A stretch of DNA of 64,000 nt from Halomonas litopenaei (GCF_003045775.1 NZ_PXNS01000001.1:558001-622000), one strand, 5' to 3'. Positions 9,581 through 20,008 are shown, counted from the stretch's first letter. The notes: generated from the sequence alone by a model not told the origin. Made by a program: numbers and translations.

Positions 9581-9695
9581 GAGGCTTCCTGGCAATGGTG
9601 TGGATGGCGGCGTGCGGACAGGGACGCAAGACAGGCCGCTATTGTTGTGCCAATACGCTAAGGAGGCAAGCCGAGGAGCGGGCCTGACGTTGTTG

Positions 9696-10553
9696 TCACT
9701 CGTCGACGCTGTACCTTGTGCTGCGCAGGCTGTCCTTGATCTTCTTGAGGTGGTGCAGGAAGTCCTCGCCGCGACGCAGGGTGACGCCGGTGGCCAGCAC
9801 GTCGATCAGCGCAAGCTGTACCATGCGTGAGGTCATCGGCATGTAGTGGTCGGTGTCTTCGGGCGCGCTGACCGCAAGGGTTTCGGTGCACTGGCGCGAC
9901 AAAGGTGAGTCCGGCGCGGTGATACCGAGCACCACGGCACCGTTTTCACGGGCCAGGGCGGCGATGTCGACCAGTTCCCGGGTGCGCCCGGTGTAGGACA
10001 GTACCACCACCACGTCGCCGGTGTGGCAGGCCGAGGCGACCATGCGTTGCATCAGTACGTCGATGTAGGCGCTGACCGGCAGGTTGAAGCGAAAGAACTT
10101 GTGCTGGGCGTCCTGGGCCACCGCGCCGGAGGCACCGAGTCCGAAGAAGTGGATCTGCTTGGCCTGGATCAGGTAGTCGACCATGCGCTCGATGCGCTCG
10201 GGAGCGACCTCCCGACTGGCGAGGTCCAGCGCCGCGATGGTGGCGCCGAAGATTTTGCCGCTGTAGGCCTCGGCACCGTCATCGGGTTCCACCGCCTGGC
10301 TGACATAGGGGGTGCCGCCGGCCAGGCTCTGGGCCAGCTGGATCTTGAAGTCGGGATAGCCCTTGGCCTCGAAATTTCGGCAGAAGCGATTGACGGTGGG
10401 TTCGCTGACCGAGGCAGCTTGAGCCAAACTGGCGATACTCATGCCGGTTGCGGCGGCGGGGTCGGCCAGAATGACGTCGGCGACCTTGCGCTCGGAGCGG
10501 TTGAGCTCGTCGAGGCGGGTGCGAATGCGTTCGATAAGGTCGTGGCGAACCAT
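9696..10553 (-). CDS. hexR: HexR, RpiR-family regulator of glucose catabolism
   Basis: A 285-aa regulator with an N-terminal RpiR helix-turn-helix ([45 protein letters not shown]) and a C-terminal SIS sugar-phosphate domain ([43 protein letters not shown]). In Pseudomonas and Shewanella, HexR represses or activates zwf-pgl-eda and edd and is released by KDPG. Here it is divergent from zwf-pgl-eda, which supports the name. The ATG at 10553 starts the conserved [10 protein letters not shown] sequence; the upstream extension is not conserved in character. Confidence 0.92.
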   Translation of the reverse strand: MVRHDLIERIRTRLDELNRSERKVADVILADPAAATGMSIASLAQAASVSEPTVNRFCRNFEAKGYPDFKIQLAQSLAGGTPYVSQAVEPDDGAEAYSGKIFGATIAALDLASREVAPERIERMVDYLIQAKQIHFFGLGASGAVAQDAQHKFFRFNLPVSAYIDVLMQRMVASACHTGDVVVVLSYTGRTRELVDIAALARENGAVVLGITAPDSPLSRQCTETLAVSAPEDTDHYMPMTSRMVQLALIDVLATGVTLRRGEDFLHHLKKIKDSLRSTRYSVDE

Positions 10554-10657
10554 GGTCGAGGTCGGCTCCGTGACGAAAGGCGCGGGCAACTGCGCGGTGG
10601 TGCGCGGGCAGCGGCGCATTTATTGGGGTACCCGAGACAATTCTCTCTGGGGATGTG

Positions 10658-10670
10658 GTGATTTAACTAC
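10658..10670. promoter_or_regulatory. Candidate HexR operator near hexR
   Basis: GTGATTTAACTAC matches 12 of 13 positions of the reported HexR core GTARTTWWAYTAC. It lies about 105 nt upstream of the hexR start, where it could give autoregulation. Confidence 0.5.
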
Positions 10671-10736
10671 GTATTGGCGGCTATCCTAGCGCTCCACCGA
10701 TCTACATCCAACGTATAAGCGCGCCAGCGGGATATT

Positions 10737-10752
10737 TTGTGTAAGTTTACAA
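10737..10752. promoter_or_regulatory. Candidate HexR operator upstream of zwf
   Basis: TTGTGTAAGTTTACAA fits TTGT-N8-ACAA, the site described for Pseudomonas HexR, and contains the perfect dyad TGTAAGTTTACA. It lies 133 nt upstream of the zwf start. Confidence 0.6.
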
Positions 10753-10779
10753 AATATTTTTCAATCTGGCCGTCGAAAG

Positions 10780-10806
10780 TTGACCATTTTTTTGTAAACT
10801 TAGATA
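10780..10806 (+). promoter_or_regulatory. Possible zwf promoter overlapped by a HexR-like half-repeat
   Basis: TTGACC (10780-10785) resembles a -35 box, with a weak -10-like TAGATA at 10801-10806 after a short 15-nt spacer. The spacer contains TTTTGTAAACTTA (10790-10802), the inverted copy of 10742-10754, so a bound repressor would cover the promoter. Confidence 0.35.
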
Positions 10807-10884
10807 CCCTGACGGTAAGCAGGACACATCTCGCTCGATAGCCTTCTGCGATATCCAGGGGTCTACCACCAAACGAGGACGGTT

Positions 10885-12384
<1,500 letters not shown>

Positions 12385-12385
12385 C

Positions 12386-13069
12386 ATGAGCAGCGAGCAA
12401 CTTTCTCCGTCTCCCCGAGAGCAACTGGCGCACCAGTTGGCCCAGACCGTGGCCACGGCGCTGCGCGAGGATCTGTCGTCCCAGGATCGCGCCCTGCTGA
12501 TCGTGTCCGGCGGCTCCACCCCGGTGCCGTTCTTCGAGGCACTGTCCCGGGAAACACTGCCCTGGGATCGGGTCGACGTGACCCTGGCCGACGAGCGCTG
12601 GGTCGCTGCCGAGGCCGACGATTCCAACGCCCGGCTGGTCAGGAAGCACCTGCTGATCAACCGGGCCGAGGCGGCCACCTTTGTCCCGCTCACCACCGAA
12701 CACGATACCCCCGAGGAAGGCACCGACGAGGTCGCCCAGCGACTGAAGGGCCTGTCCTGGCCGGCATCGGTAGTGATCCTGGGGATGGGCGGCGATGGCC
12801 ATACCGCCTCACTTTTTCCTGACAGTCGCGAACTGGACCTGGCACTGAGCACCGATGCCCATGTGGTGGCGGTGCGCACACCGAGCCAGCCCCAGGCGCG
12901 CATTACCCTGAGCGCCGAGCGCCTGCACCATGCCCGCCGCCATTACCTGCACCTGACCGGTGACGACAAGCGCGCCGTGCTGGGAAGCGCCATGGCCGGT
13001 GACAACGTACGTGAACTGCCCATTCGTGCCTTTCTTAGCTGCCCGCTGGCCGTCTACTGGGCGCCCTGA
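12386..13069 (+). CDS. pgl: 6-phosphogluconolactonase
   Basis: A 227-aa DevB-type lactonase that hydrolyses 6-phosphogluconolactone to 6-phosphogluconate. Family motifs are clear: IVSGGSTPVPFFEAL, VTLADERWV, and the glycine-rich GMGGDGHTASLFPDS near residues 132-147. It starts one nucleotide after the zwf stop and is followed by eda after 18 nt, so the three Entner-Doudoroff steps are co-transcribed. Confidence 0.95.
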   Translation: MSSEQLSPSPREQLAHQLAQTVATALREDLSSQDRALLIVSGGSTPVPFFEALSRETLPWDRVDVTLADERWVAAEADDSNARLVRKHLLINRAEAATFVPLTTEHDTPEEGTDEVAQRLKGLSWPASVVILGMGGDGHTASLFPDSRELDLALSTDAHVVAVRTPSQPQARITLSAERLHHARRHYLHLTGDDKRAVLGSAMAGDNVRELPIRAFLSCPLAVYWAP

Positions 13070-13087
13070 TTTCCTGGAGCCACGCTC

Positions 13088-13750
13088 ATGACCATTGAAA
13101 AACAGCTTCCGTCTACCCGCACCACCGAGCTCGACAGCATCTGCCTGAAGGCCGAGGTGATCCCGGTGATCGTCATCGATCGCATCGAGGACGCCGTGCC
13201 CATGGGCCGCGCCCTGGTCGAAGGTGGTCTCAGCGTGCTCGAGGTGACCCTGCGCACCGACTGCGCGATCGAGGCCATCGCCCGGCTGAAGAAGGAGCTG
13301 CCCCAGGCCAGCATCGCCGCCGGTACCGTGCTGACACCTGCCCAGTATCGTCAGGTCGAGCAGGCCGGTGCCGACTTCGTGGTGACCCCGGGCGCCACCG
13401 AGGCGCTTTACCGTTACGGCGTCGAGAGCCCGGTGCCGATGTTGCCGGGGGTGGCCACCATCTCCGAGCTGATGACCGGCTGGCAGTACGGCTATCGTCG
13501 CTTCAAGTTCTTCCCGGCCGAAGCCAGCGGTGGCGTCAAGGCGCTCAAGGCCTTCGCCGGCCCCATTGGCGAGGCTCGCTTCTGCCCCACCGGCGGCATC
13601 AACCTGGGCAACGCCTCCGAGTACCTGGCGCTGCCTAACGTCATGTGCGTGGGCGGCTCCTGGCTGACCCCGAAGTCGCTGGTCGACGCCGGTGACTGGG
13701 ACGCCATCCGCGCCCTGGCCAAGGAAGCCGCGGATCGTTTCCATCACTGA
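13088..13750 (+). CDS. eda: KHG/KDPG aldolase
   Basis: A 220-aa class I aldolase that splits KDPG into pyruvate and glyceraldehyde-3-phosphate. The Schiff-base lysine lies in RRFKFFPAEASGG (K140), and the general-base Glu is in the VLEVTLRTD segment. TPGATEALYRYG and CPTGGINLGNASEYLALPNV complete the phosphate-binding face. CTGGAG upstream gives a ribosome site. It is the last gene of zwf-pgl-eda and is followed by a hairpin and a terminator. Confidence 0.96.
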   Translation: MTIEKQLPSTRTTELDSICLKAEVIPVIVIDRIEDAVPMGRALVEGGLSVLEVTLRTDCAIEAIARLKKELPQASIAAGTVLTPAQYRQVEQAGADFVVTPGATEALYRYGVESPVPMLPGVATISELMTGWQYGYRRFKFFPAEASGGVKALKAFAGPIGEARFCPTGGINLGNASEYLALPNVMCVGGSWLTPKSLVDAGDWDAIRALAKEAADRFHH

Positions 13751-13769
13751 AGCCATCACCGAATGCTCG

Positions 13770-13799
13770 ATGACGAAGCGGCGCTGGCCGCTTCGTCAT
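13770..13799. other. Stable hairpin after eda
   Basis: A 13-bp perfect stem, ATGACGAAGCGGC paired with GCCGCTTCGTCAT around a 4-nt loop, without a T tract. It may protect the transcript end or assist termination. Confidence 0.5.
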
Positions 13800-13873
13800 G
13801 ATTCCTGAGCTCTCTGCACCGGAAGGGCGTCATGCCTATCCATGTGCTCTCTCGACAGCTGGTGCTGTCCTTG

Positions 13874-13899
13874 ATCCGGCCTCTGGCCGGATTTTTTTT
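13874..13899 (+). terminator. Rho-independent terminator downstream of eda
   Basis: ATCCGGCC-TCT-GGCCGGAT followed by a run of seven more T. It ends the zwf-pgl-eda transcript before the next plus-strand gene. Confidence 0.9.
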
Positions 13900-13947
13900 G
13901 TCCGCCGCCATGGGATGATGGTTGCCTGAGCGAGCGGAGAAAAACCT

Positions 13948-14628
13948 ATGAAACTGTTGATACTGGGCGCGACGGGGTTGGTGGGTAGCGAGGTGCTGCG
14001 CCAGGCATTGGCCCATCCCGACGTCACCGAGGTGCGGGCACCGGTACGCCGACCGCTGACGCTGGAGCACCCAAGGCTAGCCGCCCCGGTCGTCGATTTC
14101 GCCGATCTGGAGTCACTGCGACCGGACAAGACTGGACGAGGTGATGCACCGGCGCTGGAGGGGAATGACGAGTTGTGGAAGGCGGATGGCGTGATCTGCG
14201 CACTGGGCACCACCCTCAAGGCCGCCGGCTCGCGAGAGGCCTTTCGACGTGTGGATCTCGAGCTGCCGCTGTGGTTTGCCCGCCACGCCAGAGCCGCCGG
14301 TGCCGAGCGTTTTGCCTTGAACTCGGCACTGGGCGCCGATCGCGGCTCGCGCTTCTTCTATTCCCGGGTCAAGGGCGAACTGGAAGCCGAAATGACCAAA
14401 CTCGACTACCCGAGCCTGACCCTGGTCAGGCCGGGCCTGATCGACGGCGAGCGCGCCGAGGTGCGCCACGCCGAGCGCCTGGGGCTCGCGCTTTCTCGCG
14501 GTCTGCGTCCGTTGCTGCCACGCCAGTGGCGACCCAGTCCGGTGGCCCGCATCGCCGAGGCGCTGGTGCAGGGCGCCATCAGCGCGCCAGCCGGAAGGCA
14601 TCTGGTAAAGGCCAGGGACCTGGCCTGA
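13948..14628 (+). CDS. NAD(P)-binding Rossmann protein (HTATIP2-like)
   Basis: A 226-aa short-chain-dehydrogenase-like protein with an N-terminal LLILGATGLVGSEVLRQAL nucleotide-binding loop. The middle region shows VICALGTTLKAAGSREAFRRVDLELPLWFARHARAAGAERFALNSALGAD, typical of the atypical SDR group that includes HTATIP2 and YwnB-like proteins, where a SRV-YSRVKGELE segment replaces the usual YxxxK. No substrate can be assigned. SD GAGCGGAGA precedes the ATG. The gene stands between the eda terminator and a small membrane protein gene. Confidence 0.8.
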   Translation: MKLLILGATGLVGSEVLRQALAHPDVTEVRAPVRRPLTLEHPRLAAPVVDFADLESLRPDKTGRGDAPALEGNDELWKADGVICALGTTLKAAGSREAFRRVDLELPLWFARHARAAGAERFALNSALGADRGSRFFYSRVKGELEAEMTKLDYPSLTLVRPGLIDGERAEVRHAERLGLALSRGLRPLLPRQWRPSPVARIAEALVQGAISAPAGRHLVKARDLA

Positions 14629-14664
14629 CTCAAGCCGTCAACGCAGTGATGGAATAGGCCGTCA

Positions 14665-15087
14665 ATGAACCTAGGATTGCTTTACCGCGTGCTTGGACTA
14701 CCAGGATTGCGCTTTCTGCTTCTGGTGGTGGGGTACAGCGTCGGTCATGAGATCGCCGATCACCTGGGCAGGGAGTACCGGGGTGGTGTGTCCTGGGGGA
14801 TGACCCTGGGCTACTACTCGTGGGGGGTTGTGTTGCTGTCGCTGGTCGAAGGAGTCGTGGTGTACCGCTGGTCGCGGCGCTGGGTCAGGCTCGAGTGGTT
14901 GGCGGCAACGATCACCGCGGCCATCGTGCTGACCTTCACGGGGATCCTGACTGGACACTCGGGCTCATGGGCGCACCCTTATCGTCTGGCCTGGTTCCAG
15001 GGCTGCGCGGTGGCTGCCATCTTTCTGCCGCTGATCGTCCACAGGCGGGTCAATCGCTGGCGCCATGCCAGGGCGGGGAGGCGATAA
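14665..15087 (+). CDS. Small membrane protein of unknown function
   Basis: A 140-aa protein I do not recognise. It has about four hydrophobic stretches: FLLLVVGYSVGHEI, GYYSWGVVLLSLVEGVVVY, WLAATITAAIVLTFTGIL and GCAVAAIFLPLIV. It ends in an Arg-rich cytoplasmic-looking tail. It starts 36 nt after the Rossmann protein gene on the same strand and could be co-transcribed. Codon use looks normal for the region. Confidence 0.6.
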   Translation: MNLGLLYRVLGLPGLRFLLLVVGYSVGHEIADHLGREYRGGVSWGMTLGYYSWGVVLLSLVEGVVVYRWSRRWVRLEWLAATITAAIVLTFTGILTGHSGSWAHPYRLAWFQGCAVAAIFLPLIVHRRVNRWRHARAGRR

Positions 15088-15138
15088 GCCCTGGCATGGC
15101 GGCGGGGGACTTTCGGGTCACCCGAGGTTGTCATGATG

Positions 15139-16095
15139 TCAGCTGTCGATCACGTCTTCGCGGCGCGGCAGGGCCGCGTAGGCGCCGGGGCGCGTCACCG
15201 CGTGGGCGCCGCAGCGACAGGCCAGGGTCAGGGCGCGTTCGAGGAAGGCCTCGTCGTGCTGCCAGTTGGGGCGCTGCCAGTCGTGGTCGGCCAGAGCCGC
15301 CAGCAGACCGCCGATAAAGGCATCGCCACCGGCGGTGGTATCGACCGCCTTGACCGGCGGCGGTGTCATGCGCTTGACGCCCTGGGTGGTGTGGGCGGCG
15401 ACCGCACCGGGACCATCGGTGATCACGATCAGGCGAGCACCGGCGGCCAGGCGTTCGGCCAGCCAGTCGTCACGCGGGTGATCACCCCGCAGGGCGTCGA
15501 GTTCATCGGTGGACAGCTTGATCAGGTCAGCCTGGTCGAGCAGGCGGGTGACCAGGCCGACGTCGATGCTGTGCTCGGGCCAGAGGTTGTGACGCAGGTT
15601 GGCATCGACGCTGACCAGACAGCCTGCCCGGGAGGCCATCTCGGTGATCGCCAGGGAGGTGGCGGCGATGGCATCGTCCGTAAGGCTGTTGCTACACAGG
15701 TGGACGATGGCGGGCTCGCTGAACACTCCATGGGGCAGATGCTCGGTGCGATACAACAGGTCGGCGGCGGGAGGACGATAGAAGTCGAAGGTGCGCTCGC
15801 CGTCTGCGTCGCGGGAGACGAAGGCCAGGGCGGTGCGGGCCTCGCGGGTGCGTGATACGCCGGAGACGTCGACGCCGTGGTGCTCGAGCTCACGGGCCAG
15901 GAAGTCGCCGAAGTGGTCGTCGCCCAGCATGCCGAGAAAGCGACTGGTCAGTCCCAGTCGCGCACAGGCCACGGCCACGTTGGCCGGCGCGCCACCGGCG
16001 TAGGGGGTGAAGGTCTCTGGTCCCTCGGCGGCATCACCGAGACGACTGGAGAGCATGTCGACCAGGGCTTCACCAAAGGCGATCACGGGGGTCAT
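15139..16095 (-). CDS. PfkB-family sugar kinase, probable fructokinase
   Basis: A 318-aa PfkB carbohydrate kinase. The N-terminal signature GGAPANVAVACARLG and the C-terminal DTTAGGDAFIGGLLAAL (catalytic Asp in GGD) are present, with VSVDANLRHNLW in the middle. The overall pattern fits bacterial fructokinases. It is the last gene of the edd-glk-mutarotase operon and begins 18 nt after the mutarotase gene, which suggests fructose released from sucrose or another sugar is fed into hexose phosphate metabolism. A kinase for another ketose is possible. Confidence 0.82.
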   Translation of the reverse strand: MTPVIAFGEALVDMLSSRLGDAAEGPETFTPYAGGAPANVAVACARLGLTSRFLGMLGDDHFGDFLARELEHHGVDVSGVSRTREARTALAFVSRDADGERTFDFYRPPAADLLYRTEHLPHGVFSEPAIVHLCSNSLTDDAIAATSLAITEMASRAGCLVSVDANLRHNLWPEHSIDVGLVTRLLDQADLIKLSTDELDALRGDHPRDDWLAERLAAGARLIVITDGPGAVAAHTTQGVKRMTPPPVKAVDTTAGGDAFIGGLLAALADHDWQRPNWQHDEAFLERALTLACRCGAHAVTRPGAYAALPRREDVIDS

Positions 16096-16113
16096 GGCGG
16101 GATTCCTCGTCGA

Positions 16114-17100
16114 TCAGTGGTTGTCGGCCAGCGACAGGGTGGTGCCGAGCATATGCTGGGCGCCGGGTACCAGCCACACCGGATCGAGGCGGGTGTTGGC
16201 GGACTCGACGCACAGAAAACGGCGGGCGGCGTCCAGCGGGGTGTCCGGGTTGGGTGTCTCGCCGGGATTCCACACCACCACCGAGTCGCTGTTCTGGCGA
16301 GCCACTCGCAGGCGGCGCTGGCCGTCATCGAGCACCACCTCGGCGTTGGAATGATAGATACGATCGACGCCTTCACGGACCCCGAGCTCACCCACCTGCT
16401 CGCTCTCGGCGAAGCCCTTGAGCTTGTCCAGGTAGCGGGCCCCGACGAGGCCTTCGACGCGACAGGCGAAGACCTGATCCACCGCCAGATAGCTGTGCAG
16501 GGCGGCGGTCATCTTCACCGGCGTCTCGCCCAGGTGCTCGGTGATCAGCTCCACGTGCAGACGCTGGGCGTTGGCCTGGACCACCGCACGGGGATGCAAC
16601 TGGCTGTGCAGGCGCTGTGGCAGTGACAGGTGCACCTCGACGCCGTCTTCGTGCTCGTCCACCGCGTCCAGTTGCCAGTCGGCCTTGCGCGCCGGGCCGT
16701 GCATCGGGCCGGAGCGGTCGGGGGACTCGTCGGCGGTGTTCTCGTCGGCGAACCACGGCCAGCACAGGGGGATGCCGCCACGAATCGCACCCGGCACGTC
16801 CTGGGGCGTGGGGGTCACCCACAGCCAGCCAGCGGGCACCAGAGGATCATCCGCACCGCTGTCGACGGTGGCTTTGGCGGGAGAAGCGCCTGCGGCTCGC
16901 GTGGGGTCGGGCGCGGGAGATGCGCCTGCGGCTCGCGTGGCGTCGGGCGCAGGTTGAAAGTGAAGCACCTGGGCGCCCTGCAACGAGATCGCCAGCTGGC
17001 CCCAGCTCTCGTTGGCCACCCAGATGTCGCGGCCGGCCCAGTGGATGTGCCCCTGGCCCTCTACCTCGTCGATACGTGTCTTGAGCGTTGCCGGAATCAT
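16114..17100 (-). CDS. D-hexose-6-phosphate mutarotase with repeat insertion
   Basis: A 328-aa YeaD-type aldose-1-epimerase-fold protein that interconverts anomers of glucose-6-phosphate. Core segments include WVANESWGQLAISLQGAQVLHFQP, RGGIPLCWPWF, VEGLVGARYLDKLKG and SVVVWNPG. After residue ~50 it carries two in-frame copies of a 12-residue Ala/Pro/Thr-rich unit (TRAAGASPA core), which is not part of the fold and makes it longer than usual. The ATG at 17100 overlaps the glk stop by 4 nt. It sits in the edd-glk operon, fitting the Entner-Doudoroff entry. Confidence 0.88.
   Translation of the reverse strand: MIPATLKTRIDEVEGQGHIHWAGRDIWVANESWGQLAISLQGAQVLHFQPAPDATRAAGASPAPDPTRAAGASPAKATVDSGADDPLVPAGWLWVTPTPQDVPGAIRGGIPLCWPWFADENTADESPDRSGPMHGPARKADWQLDAVDEHEDGVEVHLSLPQRLHSQLHPRAVVQANAQRLHVELITEHLGETPVKMTAALHSYLAVDQVFACRVEGLVGARYLDKLKGFAESEQVGELGVREGVDRIYHSNAEVVLDDGQRRLRVARQNSDSVVVWNPGETPNPDTPLDAARRFLCVESANTRLDPVWLVPGAQHMLGTTLSLADNH
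16880..16951 (-). repeat. Two 36-bp tandem repeats inside the mutarotase gene
   Basis: Copies at 16880-16915 and 16916-16951 differ at three of 36 positions. They keep the reading frame and encode the duplicated TRAAGASPA segment. Confidence 0.85.
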
Positions 17101-18065
17101 TCGACCTCCTCGTTGTGGAGCGCCTCGGCGGCGCCCAGCAGCCCCGTCCACGGGGCCGTGACCACCTGGATGGAGATGGCTTCGTTGTAAGGGCGCATCC
17201 TTCCCTTGTTGCAGAAGGCGCTGAGAAACCCACTGTGAGGCAGCCAGTCGATCAGCCGTGGCACGATGCCACCACACAGGTAGACGCCGCCTCTCGCACC
17301 CAGGGTCAGCGCAGCGTCGCCCGCCACGTCGCCGAGGATCTTGAGAAAGCGCAGAATGGTATCACGCCCCAGCGGGTCGCCGCGGTTGGCGGCCTCGGTG
17401 ACTTGAGCCGGCGTGCTGGCGCTGGCCTCCAGACCATCGATCTCGGCCAGTACTCGGTAAAGGTCGAGCAGGCCCTGGCCGCACAGGATGCGTTCCACAC
17501 TGACCCGGCCATAGCGACGGTGGAGGCGTCGATAGATCTCGAGCTCCTGTTCGTCGGTGGGCGCGAAGCTGGCATGGCCACCCTCGTTGGGCAGTGGCAC
17601 CCAGGCGCGCCGTGCCGGGAAGAGGCCAGCCATGCCGAGGCCAGTGCCCGGTCCGATGACCAGTCGAGCGGCGTGCCCTTCGGCCTCGCCGGTCTGGATG
17701 CTGACCAGATCATGCGAATCGACGTGGGGGACGCCGAGCGCCTGAGCCATGAAGTCGTTGATGACCTTGAAGTCATCCAGGGCAAGGTCACGCTTGACCT
17801 CGCCCTTCAGGAAGCTCCAGTGATTGTTGGACATGCTGACCCGTTCGGCGTGCACCGGACAGGCGAACGCCAGGCACGCCTCCCGCGGGGCCTTCTCGCC
17901 GCTGGCGCCCACCCGCTCGAGGTAGTCACGGGCAGCTTCCACCACGCCGGGATAGTCGGCACAGGGCAGGGTCAGGATGTCGTGGGGGGCAGTCTTGCCC
18001 GGCGACACCAGCGCGAAGCGTGCGTTGGTGCCGCCGATGTCCCCGATCAGCGCTTGGCGTGTCAT
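17097..18065 (-). CDS. glk: Glucokinase
   Basis: A 322-aa ROK-independent (Glk-type) glucokinase that phosphorylates glucose with ATP. It begins MTRQALIGDIGGTNARFALV and has DFKVINDFMAQALG, VIGPGTGLGMAGLF, NEGGHASFAPTDEQEL and GGVYLCGGIVPRLIDWL, all family hallmarks. The ATG at 18065 is chosen because the upstream in-frame extension is Arg-rich non-coding sequence overlapping edd. The stop overlaps the mutarotase start by 4 nt, and it follows edd by 8 nt. Confidence 0.95.
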   Translation of the reverse strand: MTRQALIGDIGGTNARFALVSPGKTAPHDILTLPCADYPGVVEAARDYLERVGASGEKAPREACLAFACPVHAERVSMSNNHWSFLKGEVKRDLALDDFKVINDFMAQALGVPHVDSHDLVSIQTGEAEGHAARLVIGPGTGLGMAGLFPARRAWVPLPNEGGHASFAPTDEQELEIYRRLHRRYGRVSVERILCGQGLLDLYRVLAEIDGLEASASTPAQVTEAANRGDPLGRDTILRFLKILGDVAGDAALTLGARGGVYLCGGIVPRLIDWLPHSGFLSAFCNKGRMRPYNEAISIQVVTAPWTGLLGAAEALHNEEVE

Positions 18066-18073
18066 GGGCGAAC

Positions 18074-19963
18074 TCAGGCGTCCTCGTCGTGGATCTGTCC
18101 CTGCTGGCGCTCGAGGTCGTCGGCCTCGAAGCCACCGAAGACGCCGGCGCCTTCCTCGGCGCCCATGGCCAGGTGACGGTAGCCGCCGAACAGCTCGCGA
18201 CCCAGACCCACATGGTAGTGGTCCAGTTCGGCCACGCGCTTGGGACGATCCCGCCATTCGGCGTCGCTGAGCACGACAGACAGCTCGCCCTTGTCGGCGT
18301 CCAGGCGCACCACATCGCCATCACGCAGCCTGGCCAGCGGGCCACCGTCCAGCGCCTCCGGGGTCATGTGGATGGCCGCAGGTACCTTGCCCGAGGCACC
18401 GGACATGCGCCCGTCGGTGACCAGGGCAACCTTGTAGCCGCGATCCTGCAGGACGCCCAGGTAGGGGGTCAGCTTGTGCAGTTCGGGCATGCCATTGGCC
18501 TTGGGGCCCTGGAAGCGCACCACCACGATGACGTCACGGTCGAGATCGCCGGCGTCGAAGGCGGCCTTGAGGTCGTTCTGTTCCTCGAAGATCTTGATCG
18601 GCGCCTCGACGACCCGGTGCTGAGCCTCTACCGCCGACACCTTGATGACGCCACGGCCGAGATTACCCTCGAGCACGTTGAGGCCACCGGTGGCGGCAAA
18701 GGCGTTGGATACCGGGCGCAGCACGTCCGGGTCGAGGCTCTCCAGGGGGCCTTCGCGCCATACCAGCTTGCCATCCTCGAGGAAGGGCTCCTGGGTGTAG
18801 GCGGTCAGGTCGGTGCCGAATATCGTCGGGATGTCGCCGTGGATCAGGCCCGCACCGAGCAGCTCCCGGATAAGCAGGCTCATGCCGCCGGCGGCCTGGA
18901 AGTGGTTGATATCGGCCTGGCCGTTGGGATAGACCCGGGTCAGGCTGGGCACCGCGGAGGACAGCTCCGAGAAGTCATCCCAGTTGATGGTGATACCCGC
19001 CGCCGCGGCCATGGCCACCAGGTGCATGGTGTGGTTGGTGGAGCCGCCGGAGGCCAAGAGGCCGACCATGGCGTTGACGATGGCACGCTCGTCGATCTGG
19101 CGATAGAACGGGCGGTAGTCGCCGCCGGGCTCGGTATTGCGGATCGTCTGTTCGGTGGCGAAACGAGTCAGCGCTTCGCGCATGTCGGTACCGGGGTTGA
19201 CGAAGGAAGCGCCCGGCAGGTGCAGCCCCATGAACTCCATCATCAGCTGGTTGGAGTTGGCGGTGCCGTAGAAGGTGCAGGTACCGGGGCTGTGGTAGCT
19301 CTCGGACTCGGCTTCCAGCAGCTCGTCACGGCCGACCTTGCCCTCGGCGAACAGCTGACGGACGCGGGCCTTTTCCTTGTTGGGCAGGCCGCTGGGCATG
19401 GGCCCGGCCGGGATGAAGGTAGTCGGCAGGTGGCCGAAGCGCGCCGCGCCGATGAACAAGCCCGGCACGATCTTGTCGCACACGCCAAGATAGAGGGCGG
19501 CGTCGAACATGTTGTGCGACAGGCCCACGGCGGTGGCCATGGCGATGACGTCGCGGGAGAACAGCGACAGCTCCATGCCCGGCTGGCCCTGGGTGACGCC
19601 GTCGCACATGGCCGGCACTCCGCCGGCGAACTGGGCGGTAGAGCCCATCTGGCGGGCGCTTTCGCGAATCACCTCGGGAAAGGTCTCGAACGGCTGGTGC
19701 GCCGACAGCATATCGTTGTACGACGAGATGATGCCGAGGTTGGCGCTATTCATCAGCTTGAGCTGATTCTTGTCCTCGCTGCCGCACGCGGCAAAACCGT
19801 GGGCCAGGTTGCCGCAGGACAGTTCGGAGCGATGGACGCCGCGACGATGCTGGGCCTCCATGCGCTCTTCGTAGAGGGCGCGCCTTTGCCGAGAGCGCTC
19901 ACGGATGCGCTCGGTGACGCGGGCGACGGTGGGATCGAGCGAAGAAGCTTGCTGGCTAGCCAT
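18074..19963 (-). CDS. edd: Phosphogluconate dehydratase
   Basis: A 629-aa IlvD/Edd-family [4Fe-4S] dehydratase that converts 6-phosphogluconate to KDPG. Signatures include [68 protein letters not shown] and [24 protein letters not shown]. Cysteines for the cluster lie in PAMCDG and LGVCDK. The ATG at 19963 has GAGG 7 nt upstream. It leads an operon with glk, mutarotase and a PfkB kinase, and has a HexR-like dyad upstream. Confidence 0.96.
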   Translation of the reverse strand: MASQQASSLDPTVARVTERIRERSRQRRALYEERMEAQHRRGVHRSELSCGNLAHGFAACGSEDKNQLKLMNSANLGIISSYNDMLSAHQPFETFPEVIRESARQMGSTAQFAGGVPAMCDGVTQGQPGMELSLFSRDVIAMATAVGLSHNMFDAALYLGVCDKIVPGLFIGAARFGHLPTTFIPAGPMPSGLPNKEKARVRQLFAEGKVGRDELLEAESESYHSPGTCTFYGTANSNQLMMEFMGLHLPGASFVNPGTDMREALTRFATEQTIRNTEPGGDYRPFYRQIDERAIVNAMVGLLASGGSTNHTMHLVAMAAAAGITINWDDFSELSSAVPSLTRVYPNGQADINHFQAAGGMSLLIRELLGAGLIHGDIPTIFGTDLTAYTQEPFLEDGKLVWREGPLESLDPDVLRPVSNAFAATGGLNVLEGNLGRGVIKVSAVEAQHRVVEAPIKIFEEQNDLKAAFDAGDLDRDVIVVVRFQGPKANGMPELHKLTPYLGVLQDRGYKVALVTDGRMSGASGKVPAAIHMTPEALDGGPLARLRDGDVVRLDADKGELSVVLSDAEWRDRPKRVAELDHYHVGLGRELFGGYRHLAMGAEEGAGVFGGFEADDLERQQGQIHDEDA

Positions 19964-19998
19964 GGTCAACCTCAGACGTGTTGATGCGGGTCAGGTAC

Positions 19999-20008
19999 GT
20001 AACTTTAC
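19999..20008. promoter_or_regulatory. Candidate HexR-type dyad upstream of edd
   Basis: GTAACTTTAC (GTAAAGTTAC on the edd strand) is a GTAA-N2-TTAC dyad, the same core as GTAAGTTTAC in front of zwf. It lies 36 nt upstream of the edd start. Confidence 0.45.

Larger units (their letters stand above)
10554..10884. other. hexR-zwf divergent intergenic regulatory region
   Basis: A 331-nt divergent promoter region, clearly more AT-rich than its surroundings between 10730 and 10810. It holds two HexR-type sites and an inverted repeat, listed separately. The part between 10672 and 10730 shows nothing recognisable. Confidence 0.7.

Noticed and set aside
10740..10751. TGTAAGTTTACA as half of a 15-bp Shewanella-type HexR site
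   Set aside because: The half-site spacing is three bases too short for that form; it fits the Pseudomonas TTGT-N8-ACAA form instead and is reported as such.
18020..19984. 654-aa plus-strand open frame opposite edd
   Set aside because: It lies entirely antisense to edd, whose family signatures are unambiguous.
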